Shown here piece after piece: positions 1 through 8,668 of a DNA stretch of 64,000 bases; the stretch's first letter is position 1, and each line of letters starts with the position of its first letter. The notes below the pieces were generated by a model. The model had not been told where the DNA came from, made no database searches, and was given only the letters and a program-made list of their open reading frames with translations. Made by a program: the position numbers and the translations under genes. Source of the stretch: Saccharopolyspora_C sp047200635 (GTDB lineage Bacteria; Actinomycetota; Actinomycetes; Mycobacteriales; Pseudonocardiaceae); the NCBI RefSeq assembly GCF_047200635.1, contig NZ_JBJZOI010000008.1, positions 1-64,000 on the forward strand. Direction: 5' to 3'.

Positions 1-34
1 CCCCTCTTGGGTCAGCCCCGGGCCACCGGGCCCC

Positions 35-88
35 GTTGACCACACCCCCCGGGGCCAACCCGTGTCCGTTGACCACACCCCCGGGGCC
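35..88. repeat. Short direct repeat with TTGACC cores
   Basis: A 21-22 base unit starting GTTGACCACACCCC occurs at 35-56 and again at 68-88, 33 bases apart, differing by one C. Each copy holds TTGACC, which resembles a -35 hexamer, but the -10-like box of the next gene (126-131) is too far away to pair with it. Function unknown. Confidence 0.5.
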
Positions 89-137
89 TGGATCAGACCC
101 CACGCGCCTGCCGAACCCCATCTCGTAGTCTGCGGGG

Positions 138-893
138 ATGGAGCGCGTGCGGATGCTGGTCGTGGAGCCGTGGGGCTCGGCCCCGGTCGCCCGGCTGGGC
201 GAGTGGTTGAGCGAGGCGGGTGCGGACCTGGACGTGGTCCGACCCCCGGAGATCCCGGCGCCGTCGGCGCTGGAGGAGTGTTCGGCCCTGGTGGTCATGG
301 GCGGCCGGATGGGGGCGCTCGACGACGCGGAGCACCCGTGGCTGGCGGCCGTGCGCGCGCTGCTCAGCGCGGCCGTGAGCAGGCAGCTGCCGACGCTGGG
401 GATCTGCCTGGGCGCGCAGCTGCTTGCCGCGGCGACCGGGGGCCGGGTCGCGCCGATCAAGAAGGGGCCCGAGGTGGGGACCCTGCTGGTGGCGAAGCGG
501 GACGTGGCCACCGAGGACCCCCTGCTGGGCCCGCTGCCGCTCACCCCGGACGTGCTGCAGTTCCACCACGACGAAGTCGTGCGGCTCCCGCCGAGCGCGC
601 GGTTGCTCGCCTCGTCGCCGGCCTGCGAGAACCAGATCTTCCGAGTCGGCACCTGCGCTTACGGCCTGCAGGGCCACATCGAGACGACCCCGGACATCGT
701 CCAGGACTGGGTGCGCACCGCGGCTCCCGAGACCGTGCGTGCGGCGCGACCGGGGCAGCTGGAGCCAGAGCACCTGGAGCGGTTTCATACCGAGCTGGCG
801 GAGACCTGGCAGCCCGTGGCGGAGCGTTTCGTCCGATTGGCCGCGATCCCGCCGGAGCAGCGCCGGGGGACCAGGGCGCTGCCGATGGCGTGA
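138..893 (+). CDS. Class I glutamine amidotransferase-like protein
   Basis: 251 residues forming a single glutaminase (GATase1) domain. The nucleophile elbow GICLGAQ carries Cys90, and GLQGHIE supplies His180 and Glu182, so the Cys-His-Glu triad looks complete. No synthetase domain follows. This resembles stand-alone GMP-synthase-like amidotransferases of actinobacteria, whose acceptor substrate is usually unknown. The ATG at 138 is preceded by TAGTCT (126-131) with a 6-base gap and no ribosome site, so the mRNA is probably leaderless. It lies upstream of glnE, which suggests nitrogen metabolism, but that link is only positional. Confidence 0.85.
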   Translation: MERVRMLVVEPWGSAPVARLGEWLSEAGADLDVVRPPEIPAPSALEECSALVVMGGRMGALDDAEHPWLAAVRALLSAAVSRQLPTLGICLGAQLLAAATGGRVAPIKKGPEVGTLLVAKRDVATEDPLLGPLPLTPDVLQFHHDEVVRLPPSARLLASSPACENQIFRVGTCAYGLQGHIETTPDIVQDWVRTAAPETVRAARPGQLEPEHLERFHTELAETWQPVAERFVRLAAIPPEQRRGTRALPMA

Positions 894-946
894 GCGTGCC
901 GGTGTTGCCTGTGGAGGGCTGAGGCCCTCGGACTACGGTGCGGGGT

Positions 947-3900
947 ATGGGCAACGGCAACTCGTCGCGTTCGGGTTCGGCTCCGTCCCCTGCGCGGTAC
1001 GGCTTCAGCGACGCCGTCCGGGCGGAAGAGCAGTTGCGGGCGGCAGGCTGGTGGTCGGACTCGGGTCCGACCGAGGAAGCGGCGATCTCGGCGTTGTCGC
1101 GGGCCCCTGACCCCGACCTGGCGCTGCTGTCGATCGACAGGCTGCGCGAGGCGGCAGGCGCTGAGTGGGAGCCGCTGAGCGAGGCGCTGGTCGCGGAGGA
1201 CACCGTTCGCGGCGGCCTGTTCGGGGTGCTCGGGACGTCGAGCGCCTTCGCCGATCACCTGGTGGCGCACCCGGAGGACTGGCGCCGGCTTCGGCCGAGA
1301 CCGGAGGGCTGGCCGGACGTGGCCGCGTTGACCGAGCGGCTGCTGGCCCCGGTCGGGGGCGAGGACGACGCGCTCACCGGGACCGAGGCGGTGAGCGCGC
1401 TGCGCGGCGCCTACCGCGGACTGCTGCTGGAGGTCGCGGCCGCGGACCTGGCACCGGTGGTGCAGCGGGACCTGCCCGCGGTGTCCTTCGAGGAGATCGC
1501 CGCGCGGCTGTCCGCGCTGGCCGTCGCCGCCTTGCGCGCGGCCCTGGTGGTGGCGGAGGCCGAGCTCTCCGGCCGGGAGGGCGAGCGCAGCGCGGACCGG
1601 CTCGCGATCATCGCGATGGGCAAGACCGGCGGCCAGGAGCTGAACTACGTCAGCGATGTCGACGTGGTGTTCGTGGCGGACTCCGAGGACGCGCTCCCCG
1701 GGACGACGAAGCTCGCGAGCATGATGATGCGGATCGCCGGCGCCGCGTTCTTCGAGGTGGACGCGGCGCTGCGGCCCGAGGGCAAGGCGGGGGCGCTGGT
1801 GCGCACCCTCGACGGGTACCGCAGCTACTACCGCCGGTGGGCGCGGACCTGGGAGTTCCAGGCGCTGCTGAAGGCGAGCCCCGTCGCCGGGAACCTCGAG
1901 CTCGGCCAGCGCTACGTGGATGAGGTCTCGCCGCAGGTGTGGACCGCCTCCGAGCGCGAGGACTTCGTCGCCGACGTGCGCTCGATGCGCCGCCGGGTGG
2001 AGGACCACGTGCCCGCCGAGGTCTCCGATAGGGAGCTGAAGCTGGGGCCCGGCGGGTTGCGCGACGTCGAGTTCGCGGTGCAGCTGCTCCAGATGGTGCA
2101 CGGGCGCAGCGACGAGGGGCTGCGCAGCCCGGTGACGGTGGACGCGCTGCGGGCGTTGGGCGAGACGGGCTACGTGGCCCGCGCCGACGCCGCCGATCTC
2201 GTGGAGTCCTACCGGTTCCTGCGGACCCTGGAGCACCGGGTGCAGCTTCGCAGGCTGCGGCGCACGCATCTGCTGCCCGAGCTGGACGACGCCGAGGAGC
2301 TGCACGTGCTGGCGCGCTCCGCGGGGTTGCGCTCCGGTGGGCGGCGCAGCGCGGGGGAGGTCCTCGTCGCCGAGTACCGGAGGCACAGCAACCGCGTCCG
2401 CAGGTTGCACGAGAAGTTGTTCTACCGACCGCTGCTGGAGGCCGTCGCGAAGGTCCCGACCAACGCTCTCCGGCTCACCACGAGCGAGGCGGTGCAGCGG
2501 CTCGCGGCGCTCGGCTACGGCTCGCCGGAGGGGGCGTTGCGGCACATCGAGGCGCTGACCTCGGGTGTCTCCCGCCGGGCGCACATCCAGGGCGCGTTGC
2601 TGCCGATGCTGCTCGACCTGCTCGCGAACACCCCGGATCCGGACGGCGGGCTGCTGGCCTACCGGAAGGTCTCGGAAGCCCTGGCCGAGACGCCCTGGTA
2701 CCTGCGGCTGCTGCGCGACGAAGGCGTCGTCGCGGAGCGGCTCGCCCAGCTGCTCGGGACCTCGAAGCTGGTTCCGGAGCTGCTGGTGCGTGCTCCGGAG
2801 GTGATGCGGTTGCTCTCGGACACCCCGGCGTTGGCCGAGCGGGATCCGAGGGAGGTCGCCGCGTCGCTGCGGAGCGCCGTGGCGCGGCACGCCGAGCCGA
2901 GCCGGGCCGTCTCGGCGGCCCGGTCGCTGCGGCGGCACGAGCTGCTGCGCATCGCCTGCGCCGATCTGCTGGGGCTGCTGCCGCCGGCCGAGGTGTTCCG
3001 CGCGCTGTCGAGCGTCTGGGCCGCGGTGCTGGAAGCCGCGCTGGACACCTCGCTCCGGGACGTGGCGGGGCGGCCGGAGTGGCAGACGGTGCCCGCGCGG
3101 ATCGCCGTGATCGGCATGGGGCGCCTGGGCGGGGCGGAGCTCGGTTACGGGTCCGATGCGGACGTGATGTTCGTGTGCGAGGCGCTGCCGGAGGTGCCGG
3201 AAACGACCGCGGTCCGGTTCGCGACCTCGGTGGTCGAGCAGGTGCGCAGGCTGCTGGGCGCGCCCAGCCAGGACCCGCCGCTGGAGGTCGACATCGACCT
3301 GCGGCCGGAGGGGCGCAGCGGGCCGTTGGTGCGGACGGTGGACTCGTACCTGAGCTACTACCGCCGGTGGGGCGAGGCCTGGGAGGCGCAGGCCCTGCTT
3401 AGGGCGCACCCGGTGGCGGGTGACGCGGAGCTGGGCGCACGGTTCTGCTCGGCCATCGATCCCATCCGGTATCCGGAGGGTGGGCTGGACGACGCCCGGG
3501 TCCGGGAGATCCGGCGGATCAAGGCCCGGGTCGATTCGGAGCGGTTGCCGCGCGGCGCGGACCCGGCCACGCACACGAAGCTGGGGCGCGGTGGGCTCGC
3601 CGACGTGGAGTGGACCCTGCAACTGCTGCAGCTGCGGCACGGCTCTGAGCACGCCGCGCTGCGCGTCACCTCCACCCTGCGCGGGCTGGAGGAGGCCGTG
3701 CGGGTCGGAGTGCTCGACGAGCAGGACGCGGCGGAGCTCGGCGAGGCGTGGACGCTGGCGATGCGCGCCCGCAACGCGGTGATGCTGGTGCGCGGGAAGT
3801 CCGGCGACCAGCTGCCCAAGCAGGTCCGGGAGCTCACCGCCGTGGCCGCGGCGCTGGGCTACCCGGCGGAGGTCGACACCGGTGAGGTGCTGGACGACTA

Positions 3901-3958
3901 CCTGCGGGTGACGCGGCGGGCTCGGGCCGTCGTGGAGCGGGTGTTCTACGAGGACTGA
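947..3958 (+). CDS. glnE: Glutamine synthetase adenylyltransferase / deadenylylase
   Basis: About 1003 residues, the usual length for GlnE. It attaches and removes AMP on the regulatory tyrosine of glutamine synthetase in response to nitrogen status. Two nucleotidyltransferase halves are visible. The N-terminal half has MGKTGGQELNY followed by the acidic pair DVD (around residue 237). The C-terminal half has GMGRLGGAEL followed by DAD (around residue 737). Helical PII-response segments follow each half. An in-frame GTG at 938 is possible, but a TACGGT box at 934-939 sits 7 bases before the ATG at 947, which favours a leaderless start there. Its target glnA lies 1.5 kb downstream on the other strand, separated by an SMP-30 gene. 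Confidence 0.95.
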   Translation: MGNGNSSRSGSAPSPARYGFSDAVRAEEQLRAAGWWSDSGPTEEAAISALSRAPDPDLALLSIDRLREAAGAEWEPLSEALVAEDTVRGGLFGVLGTSSAFADHLVAHPEDWRRLRPRPEGWPDVAALTERLLAPVGGEDDALTGTEAVSALRGAYRGLLLEVAAADLAPVVQRDLPAVSFEEIAARLSALAVAALRAALVVAEAELSGREGERSADRLAIIAMGKTGGQELNYVSDVDVVFVADSEDALPGTTKLASMMMRIAGAAFFEVDAALRPEGKAGALVRTLDGYRSYYRRWARTWEFQALLKASPVAGNLELGQRYVDEVSPQVWTASEREDFVADVRSMRRRVEDHVPAEVSDRELKLGPGGLRDVEFAVQLLQMVHGRSDEGLRSPVTVDALRALGETGYVARADAADLVESYRFLRTLEHRVQLRRLRRTHLLPELDDAEELHVLARSAGLRSGGRRSAGEVLVAEYRRHSNRVRRLHEKLFYRPLLEAVAKVPTNALRLTTSEAVQRLAALGYGSPEGALRHIEALTSGVSRRAHIQGALLPMLLDLLANTPDPDGGLLAYRKVSEALAETPWYLRLLRDEGVVAERLAQLLGTSKLVPELLVRAPEVMRLLSDTPALAERDPREVAASLRSAVARHAEPSRAVSAARSLRRHELLRIACADLLGLLPPAEVFRALSSVWAAVLEAALDTSLRDVAGRPEWQTVPARIAVIGMGRLGGAELGYGSDADVMFVCEALPEVPETTAVRFATSVVEQVRRLLGAPSQDPPLEVDIDLRPEGRSGPLVRTVDSYLSYYRRWGEAWEAQALLRAHPVAGDAELGARFCSAIDPIRYPEGGLDDARVREIRRIKARVDSERLPRGADPATHTKLGRGGLADVEWTLQLLQLRHGSEHAALRVTSTLRGLEEAVRVGVLDEQDAAELGEAWTLAMRARNAVMLVRGKSGDQLPKQVRELTAVAAALGYPAEVDTGEVLDDYLRVTRRARAVVERVFYED

Positions 3959-3984
3959 GCGCGGCCGAACCGGAGCGGCCGCGC
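3959..3984 (+). terminator. Hairpin terminator after glnE
   Basis: A 9-bp perfect stem (3959-3967 with 3976-3984, core GCGGCCG/CGGCCGC) and an 8-base loop start one base after the glnE stop. There is no U tract, as is common for actinobacterial terminators. Confidence 0.65.
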
Positions 3985-4530
3985 GGGCCGGGTGCCCCTG
4001 CGCTGATCGGTGGCGTCCCGCGCGGCCGCCGGGCGCGGCGGGAGCGGCCGAACGGGGGAGCTGGCCAACTTTTCCGGAGCTGCGCGGTATCGATTTTGTC
4101 GAGATCTCGCGTATTTCCCGATTATTCTGAGAAGCGACCGAGTGCGGGTTGCCGCCGGCTGAGGTGCCGGGCCGGAAAACCGGACGGGACCGCGTTTCTG
4201 CACGTGCAAATGCACCGGCTCGTGAAATTGTCCCCCGGATGCGGGTCCGGGGCTGTGAGAATGTGCACGTGTGGGTGGTGGTGTTTCGTGTCGCAGTCGC
4301 TCCTGCCTGCGGAGAAGAAGATCCGCTGCGCTGGTGAAACCTAATCGGAGTCCGCGCGACCGTTCCCGCGAAAGTCCATTTCGGACGCTTCAAGAGCCTC
4401 GGTGGGACGCTCCGAATGTCGGTGGAACAGCCCATTCGGAGGTCTTCCCGGCGCTATCGTGACGGTAACCTTCTCGCACCGCGAACGGTGCGCGCACGAC
4501 CGGCGTCCGGACGGGTCCGAATAGGAGAGC
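3985..4530. other. Long spacer between glnE and the SMP-30 gene
   Basis: About 545 bases without a convincing gene. The stretch looks richer in A+T than its surroundings (for example 4060-4140 and 4190-4280). It contains the perfect palindrome TGCACGTGCA at 4199-4208 and a second TGCACGTG at 4264-4271. Short open frames on both strands lack ribosome sites and recognisable domains. The promoter of the next gene must lie here, and a ribosome site AGGAGA precedes the ATG at 4531. Confidence 0.5.
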
Positions 4531-5400
4531 ATGGTGTCCGAGGACTTTGAATTACTCGTCGATCGGCAGGCGCTGTGCGGTGCCGGGCCGTTGTGGATGT
4601 CGACGTTGAATTGCCTGTACTGGGTGGACCTGCTGCGCAGGGAACTGCACAGCTTCCACCGGGATTCCGGGGAGGACGAGGTTCACGTCCTGCCCGGTGT
4701 GGTCACGGCGCTGGGGGCGACCCGCAACGGACAACTCATCGCCGCGGCGGATCGCGGCTTCGCCCGGCTGTTCCCGGGACGGTCCGCCCTGGAACCCATC
4801 ACCTCGGTGCAGGCCGGGGACCGGATGAGCGGCGGTGCGTGCGATCCGGCGGGCAGGTTCGTGGCGGGCACCCTGACGCACAGCCGGGAGGCCAAGCGCA
4901 GCGCGCTCTACGTGCTCGACGGCACCCGCGCCCGGGTGCTGGTGGACGGGCTGACGCTCGCGGGCGGCCTCGGCTGGAGCCCCGACGGCGGCACCCTCTA
5001 CGTGATCGACTCCGTGCCCCGGGTGATCTGGGCGTTCGACTACGACGCCGAGCGCGGACGCGCGGCCCGGGGGAGGCGCTGGGTCGCGTGCGCGGAGTCC
5101 GAGGGGCACCCGGACGGCCTGGCCATGGACAACGAGGGCGGCGTGTGGGTGGCGATGCGCGGCAGCGGGCGCATCCACCGCTACAGCCCGGCGGGGGATC
5201 TGGAGACGGTGCTGTGGGCGCCGACGCGGCGCGTCACGGGTCTGATGTTCGGCGGGCGCCGACTCGACGAGATGTACGTGACCTCGGCCTGCTCCGGCTA
5301 CGACGAGCGGGCGCTGGTCGGAGATCCGTACGCCGGCGCGCTGTTCCGGTTCCGCCCGGGTGCCACCGGCACTCCGATGGCGCCGTGGAACGGCACCTGA
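4531..5400 (+). CDS. SMP-30/gluconolactonase-family protein lacking metal ligands
   Basis: 289 residues with the six-bladed propeller pattern of SMP-30/regucalcin: GPLW...LYWVDL, DPAGRF.AGTL, WSPDGGTLYVID, PDGLAMD.EGGVWVAM and EMYVT. Active members are lactonases with a divalent metal held by Glu, Asn and Asp. Aligned by eye to human regucalcin, Glu18 is replaced by Ala18 and Asn154 by Gly145; only the Asp (Asp195 in PDG) remains. Substrate residues Asn103/Asp104 are Ser100/Gly101, while the Arg (Arg98) is kept. Lactonase activity is therefore doubtful; a binding or regulatory role is possible. No signal peptide is seen. AGGAGA precedes the ATG at 4531. It separates glnE from glnA and is probably an accessory insertion. 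Confidence 0.85.
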   Translation: MVSEDFELLVDRQALCGAGPLWMSTLNCLYWVDLLRRELHSFHRDSGEDEVHVLPGVVTALGATRNGQLIAAADRGFARLFPGRSALEPITSVQAGDRMSGGACDPAGRFVAGTLTHSREAKRSALYVLDGTRARVLVDGLTLAGGLGWSPDGGTLYVIDSVPRVIWAFDYDAERGRAARGRRWVACAESEGHPDGLAMDNEGGVWVAMRGSGRIHRYSPAGDLETVLWAPTRRVTGLMFGGRRLDEMYVTSACSGYDERALVGDPYAGALFRFRPGATGTPMAPWNGT

Positions 5401-5415
5401 GGGCGCGGACGACGA

Positions 5416-5452
5416 AGCGGGCCGGCCGGGAGCAGCTCCCAGCCGGCCCGCT
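5416..5452. terminator. Bidirectional terminator between the SMP-30 gene and glnA
   Basis: An 11-bp stem (5416-5426 with 5442-5452) encloses a second 5-bp GGGAG/CTCCC stem with loop CAG. It sits between two converging genes and can serve both. Confidence 0.75.
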
Positions 5453-5473
5453 CAGCGCGCGGGTCCCGTTGGA

Positions 5474-6898
5474 TCACACGTCGAAGTACAGGGCGAACTC
5501 GTGCGGGTGCGGCCGCAGCCGGACCGGGTCGATCTCGTTCTCGCGCTTGAGCTGGATCCAGGTCTCGATCAGGTCCGAGGTGAACACGCCGCCCTCGAGC
5601 AGGTAGTCGTGGTCCTCCTCCAGCCGGTCGATGACCTTCTCGAGGCTGTCCGGCACCTGCGGGACGTTCTTGGCCTCCTCGGGCGGCAGCTCGTAGAGGT
5701 CCTTGTCGATCGGCTCCGGCGGCTCGATCTTGTTCTTGATGCCGTCCAGGCCGGCCATCATCATCGCCGCGAACGCCAGGTACGGGTTGCCCGACGGGTC
5801 GGGGCAGCGGAACTCGACGCGCTTGGCCTTCGGGTTGCTGCCGGTGATCGGGATGCGCATGCAGGCGGAGCGGTTGCGCTGCGAGTACACCAGGTTCACC
5901 GGCGCCTCGTAGCCCGGCACCAGCCGGTGGTACGAGTTGATCGTCGGGTTGGTGAAGGCCAGCAGGCTCGGCGCGTGGTGCAGGATGCCGCCGATGTAGT
6001 ACCGCGCCATGTCCGAGAGACCGCCGTAGCCGGACTCGTCGTAGAACAGCGGCGAGCCGTCCTTCCACAGCGACATGTGGCTGTGCATGCCGGAGCCGTT
6101 GTCACCGAACAGCGGCTTGGGCATGAAGGTCGCGGTGCGGCCGTCCTGCCAGGCGGTGTTCTTCACGATGTACTTGAACAGCTGCAGGTCGTCCGCCGCG
6201 TGCAGCATCGTGTTGAACTTGTAGTTGATCTCGGCCTGGCCCGCGGTGCCGACCTCGTGGTGGGCCCGCTCGATGGTGAAGCCGGAATTGCTCAGCTCGG
6301 TGACCATCTTGTCGCGCAGGTCGGCGAAGTGGTCGTAGGGCGAGACCGGGAAGTAGCCGCCCTTCATGCGGGTCTTGTAGCCGAGGTTGCCGCCCTCTTC
6401 CTCGCGACCGGTGTTCCACCAGCCCTCGACGGAGTCGACCTCCGCGAAGCTCTTGTTCGCCGCCTCGCCGAAGCGCACCGAGTCGAAGACGTAGAACTCG
6501 GCCTCGGCACCGAAGAACACGGTGTCGGCGATGCCGGACTCGGCCAGGTACTGCTCGGCCTTGCGCGCGATGTTGCGCGGGTCGCGGCTGTAGGGCTCCA
6601 GCGTGAACGGGTCGTGCACGAAGAAGTTGAGGATCAGCGTCTTCTCGGCGCGATAGGGGTCGATGCGCGCGGTGTACGGGTCGGGCAGCAGCAGCATGTC
6701 CGACTCGTGGATCGACTGGAACCCGCGGACCGAGGAGCCGTCGAAGGCGAGTCCTTCGGTGAAGGTGTCCTGGTCGAACGCCGTGGCGGGCACCGTGAAG
6801 TGCTGCATGACGCCCGGCAGGTCGCAGAACCGGACATCGATGAACTTCACGTCCTCGTCGGAGATGAAGCGCAAGACCTCGTCTGGATTCTTGAACAC
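5474..6898 (-). CDS. glnA: Type I glutamine synthetase
   Basis: 474 residues, full length for bacterial GSI. It joins ammonia to glutamate using ATP and forms a cytoplasmic dodecamer. The conserved FDGSSVRGF near the N-terminus and the glutamate-binding and ATP-site segments are present. The tyrosine modified by GlnE is visible as Tyr402 in DLYELPPEE, so this is the adenylylated class (GlnA1 type). The start is GTG at 6898, with AAGGAG about 12 bases upstream. A GlnR-like operator array at 6978-7026 and a possible -10 TAACGT (6978-6973) suggest nitrogen-dependent control. The M. tuberculosis counterpart Rv2220 has the same neighbours. Confidence 0.97.
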   Translation of the reverse strand: MFKNPDEVLRFISDEDVKFIDVRFCDLPGVMQHFTVPATAFDQDTFTEGLAFDGSSVRGFQSIHESDMLLLPDPYTARIDPYRAEKTLILNFFVHDPFTLEPYSRDPRNIARKAEQYLAESGIADTVFFGAEAEFYVFDSVRFGEAANKSFAEVDSVEGWWNTGREEEGGNLGYKTRMKGGYFPVSPYDHFADLRDKMVTELSNSGFTIERAHHEVGTAGQAEINYKFNTMLHAADDLQLFKYIVKNTAWQDGRTATFMPKPLFGDNGSGMHSHMSLWKDGSPLFYDESGYGGLSDMARYYIGGILHHAPSLLAFTNPTINSYHRLVPGYEAPVNLVYSQRNRSACMRIPITGSNPKAKRVEFRCPDPSGNPYLAFAAMMMAGLDGIKNKIEPPEPIDKDLYELPPEEAKNVPQVPDSLEKVIDRLEEDHDYLLEGGVFTSDLIETWIQLKRENEIDPVRLRPHPHEFALYFDV

Positions 6899-6977
6899 CC
6901 TCGATGGCTCCTTCGCGCACTGATTGACTGCTCACCGGGGTCGCGTGCTCCGAGCTCACCGGCTCGCCAGCCACGTT

Positions 6978-7026
6978 ATGTCACGGGTGTTGCCCGGCCA
7001 TCACCTCGATGTTTCGCCGACGTTAA
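6978..7026 (-). promoter_or_regulatory. GlnR-type operator array upstream of glnA
   Basis: Read on the glnA strand, five-base boxes recur every 11 bases: TTAAC (7026-7022), GAAAC (7015-7011), GTGAT (7004-7000), GCAAC (6993-6989) and GACAT (6982-6978), each with a 6-base spacer. The GlnR consensus in Streptomyces is alternating gTnAc and GaAAc boxes with 6-base spacers, so this fits well; GAAAC is exact and the others have one or two mismatches. It lies about 90 bases before the glnA start. Confidence 0.75.
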
Positions 7027-7126
7027 CGACCACCTGAACGGGTGAGGTCGGTTACGCAGGGCGGATCAGCCGCGCCCCGGGCCGCCGGTCGGTTTCGTCC
7101 CGTCGCGCGGTCGTACCCTGGGTGAC

Positions 7127-7636
7127 GTGGGTGAGACGACGGATTCGCGGTCCGAGATGAGCGATCAGAGCAGCTCCGGCGAGGGCTCGCCTCAGGGTAG
7201 CGGGGAGCCGCAGGGACTCGGCGGCCTGTTCGGTCGCGGCACCGACCAGCGGTGGCGCGGCGAGCGGCTGGGCCTGCCGGAGAGCGGTCAGGGCTCGGTC
7301 GCCACCGGCGGGCGGCGGCTGCTCGGGTTCCTGGTGGACATCGTGCTGGCCGCGCTGGTGGCCGCCCTGTTCACGGCGCCGGAGCTGCCGGGGAACTGGA
7401 GCCTGCTGTCCTGGTTCTTGATCACCGTCGTACCGGTGGCGTTCTTCGGGTTCACGCCCGGGATGCTGCTCACCGGCATCTGGGTGGCGCGGGCGGACGG
7501 GGCCGGTGCGGTCGGGGTGTGGCGGGCCGTGGTGCGCTGCGCGCTGACCGGGCTCCTGGTCCCCGCGGTGATCCGCAACGGCGACGGTCGCTCCTGGCTC
7601 GACCGCCTCACGGGCACGGTCGTCGTCCGCCGCTGA
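7127..7636 (+). CDS. RDD-family membrane protein
   Basis: 169 residues. The first 55 or so are polar, Ser/Gly-rich and probably cytoplasmic. Hydrophobic segments follow (LLGFLVDIVLAALVAALF, LLSWFLITVVPVAFFGF, and a third near ALTGLLVPAV). The RDD signature is partly kept: RR.LGFLVDIVL in the first helix and the C-terminal DR.TGTVVV motif. The function of this small RDD class is unknown; some RDD proteins are ion or compatible-solute transporters. TACCCT at 7114-7119 stands 7 bases before the GTG start, so the transcript is probably leaderless. It matches Rv2219A in position, next to glnA. Confidence 0.8.
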   Translation: MGETTDSRSEMSDQSSSGEGSPQGSGEPQGLGGLFGRGTDQRWRGERLGLPESGQGSVATGGRRLLGFLVDIVLAALVAALFTAPELPGNWSLLSWFLITVVPVAFFGFTPGMLLTGIWVARADGAGAVGVWRAVVRCALTGLLVPAVIRNGDGRSWLDRLTGTVVVRR

Positions 7637-7777
7637 TGGCGCGGGCCTGCTCCGGGGTGGCGTGGCGGAGCCGCGGCTCCTCGCCGCCGGAGCAGTTCCG
7701 GCGGCCGACGCGTCGCGGCCCACGGTCCGCGCAGCCGTCCTCGCGGGGAGTTCGGCCGACCGGGGGCCCGAGGTGGT

Positions 7778-7808
7778 GCCGGCTCGGCGGGCATCCCGCT
7801 GAGCCGGC
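7778..7808 (-). terminator. Terminator after the DUF4191 gene
   Basis: A 14-bp stem built from GCCGGCTC/GAGCCGGC (7778-7785, 7801-7808), a G.T wobble and GCGGG/CCCGC, with loop CAT. It lies just beyond the stop at 7821 and could also stop transcription from the RDD gene. Confidence 0.75.
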
Positions 7809-7820
7809 GCGGGTGCCGGC

Positions 7821-8546
7821 TCAGCGGCGGCGCATGGCCCGCTGGACGTTGCGCATCTTGGCGCCCTGCGGCATCGGCCCCTTCGGCATCGCGTTGCCGC
7901 GGCTGGCCAGGGCGGACAGGCGGTTCTCCAGGGAGTCGACCTGACCGGCGTTGATGTTGCGCGGAAGCTTCATCAGGTGCGTCTGCAGCTTGCTCAGCGG
8001 CACCTGGCCCTCCTCGCCGCCGATGAGGACCTCGTAGATCGGGGTCTCGCCGACGAGTCGGGCGACGCGCTTCTTCTCCTGGTTCATCAGCGACTTCACC
8101 CGGTGCGGGGAGCCCTCGCCGACGAGCACGATCCCGGGGCGGCCGATCACCCGGTGCACCGCGTCGAGCTGCGCGGTCCCGGCCACGGCCTGCGAGAGCC
8201 GCCAGTTGCCGCGCAGGTTCTCCAGCGCCCAGCCCGCGGCACCGGGCTGGCCGTCGGCCTTGCGGTACACGGTGGCCTGCACCCGGCGGCCGAACACGAT
8301 CACGGCGCCGAGCACGCCGAGGGCGATCCCGACGGGCAGGAACGCCCAGTGCATGTTCCAGATCATGCCGATGAGGAACGCCGCGATCGACACCACCAGG
8401 ACGGAGCCGATCATCAACGGCAGCAGCAGCTTGTCCTCGCGGCGCTGCATCTGGAACGCCTGGAAGATCTGCTTGACCCGGCCGCGGGTGGCCGCGCGCC
8501 GTTCTCTCTTCGCCGCCTTCTTGGCTGCCTTGTCCTGGTTGGCCAT
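7821..8546 (-). CDS. DUF4191 membrane protein
   Basis: 241 residues. A Lys/Arg-rich N-terminus (residues 1-40) leads into two adjacent membrane helices (about 43-90: LLPLMIGSVLVVSIAAFLIG and the following WAFLPVGIALGVLGAVIVFG). A cytoplasmic domain containing GRPGIVLVGEG and PIYEVLIGGEEGQVPL follows. This is the DUF4191 family found beside lipA across actinobacteria (Rv2219 in M. tuberculosis); its function is unknown. The ATG at 8546 has TATCCT (8558-8553) 6 bases upstream, pointing to a leaderless start separate from lipA. Confidence 0.88.
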   Translation of the reverse strand: MANQDKAAKKAAKRERRAATRGRVKQIFQAFQMQRREDKLLLPLMIGSVLVVSIAAFLIGMIWNMHWAFLPVGIALGVLGAVIVFGRRVQATVYRKADGQPGAAGWALENLRGNWRLSQAVAGTAQLDAVHRVIGRPGIVLVGEGSPHRVKSLMNQEKKRVARLVGETPIYEVLIGGEEGQVPLSKLQTHLMKLPRNINAGQVDSLENRLSALASRGNAMPKGPMPQGAKMRNVQRAMRRR

Positions 8547-8613
8547 GCCCTCAGGATACGGCGGCGTTCCGCGCCGGTCCCCGGGGCCGTGCTCGTGCTC
8601 CCGGGAAGCAGCG

Positions 8614-8644
8614 CCGCCCGCCGCGCCGAGGGCGCGACGGGCGG
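8614..8644 (-). terminator. Terminator after lipA
   Basis: A stem of CCGCCCG/CGGGCGG (8614-8620, 8638-8644), one mismatch, then CGCGCC/GGCGCG with loop GAG, placed 25 bases after the lipA stop. Confidence 0.7.
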
Positions 8645-8668
8645 TGAAAGCGCTGCTCAGCGAGCTGA

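Noticed and set aside
785..4435. A 1216-codon open frame on the minus strand across glnE
   Set aside because: It is the antisense shadow of glnE caused by high GC. The translation is low-complexity Arg/Pro/Gly/His with no domain.
4096..4462. Small plus-strand open frames in the glnE to SMP-30 spacer
   Set aside because: No ribosome site, no domain, three overlapping frames with similar support; treated as non-coding.
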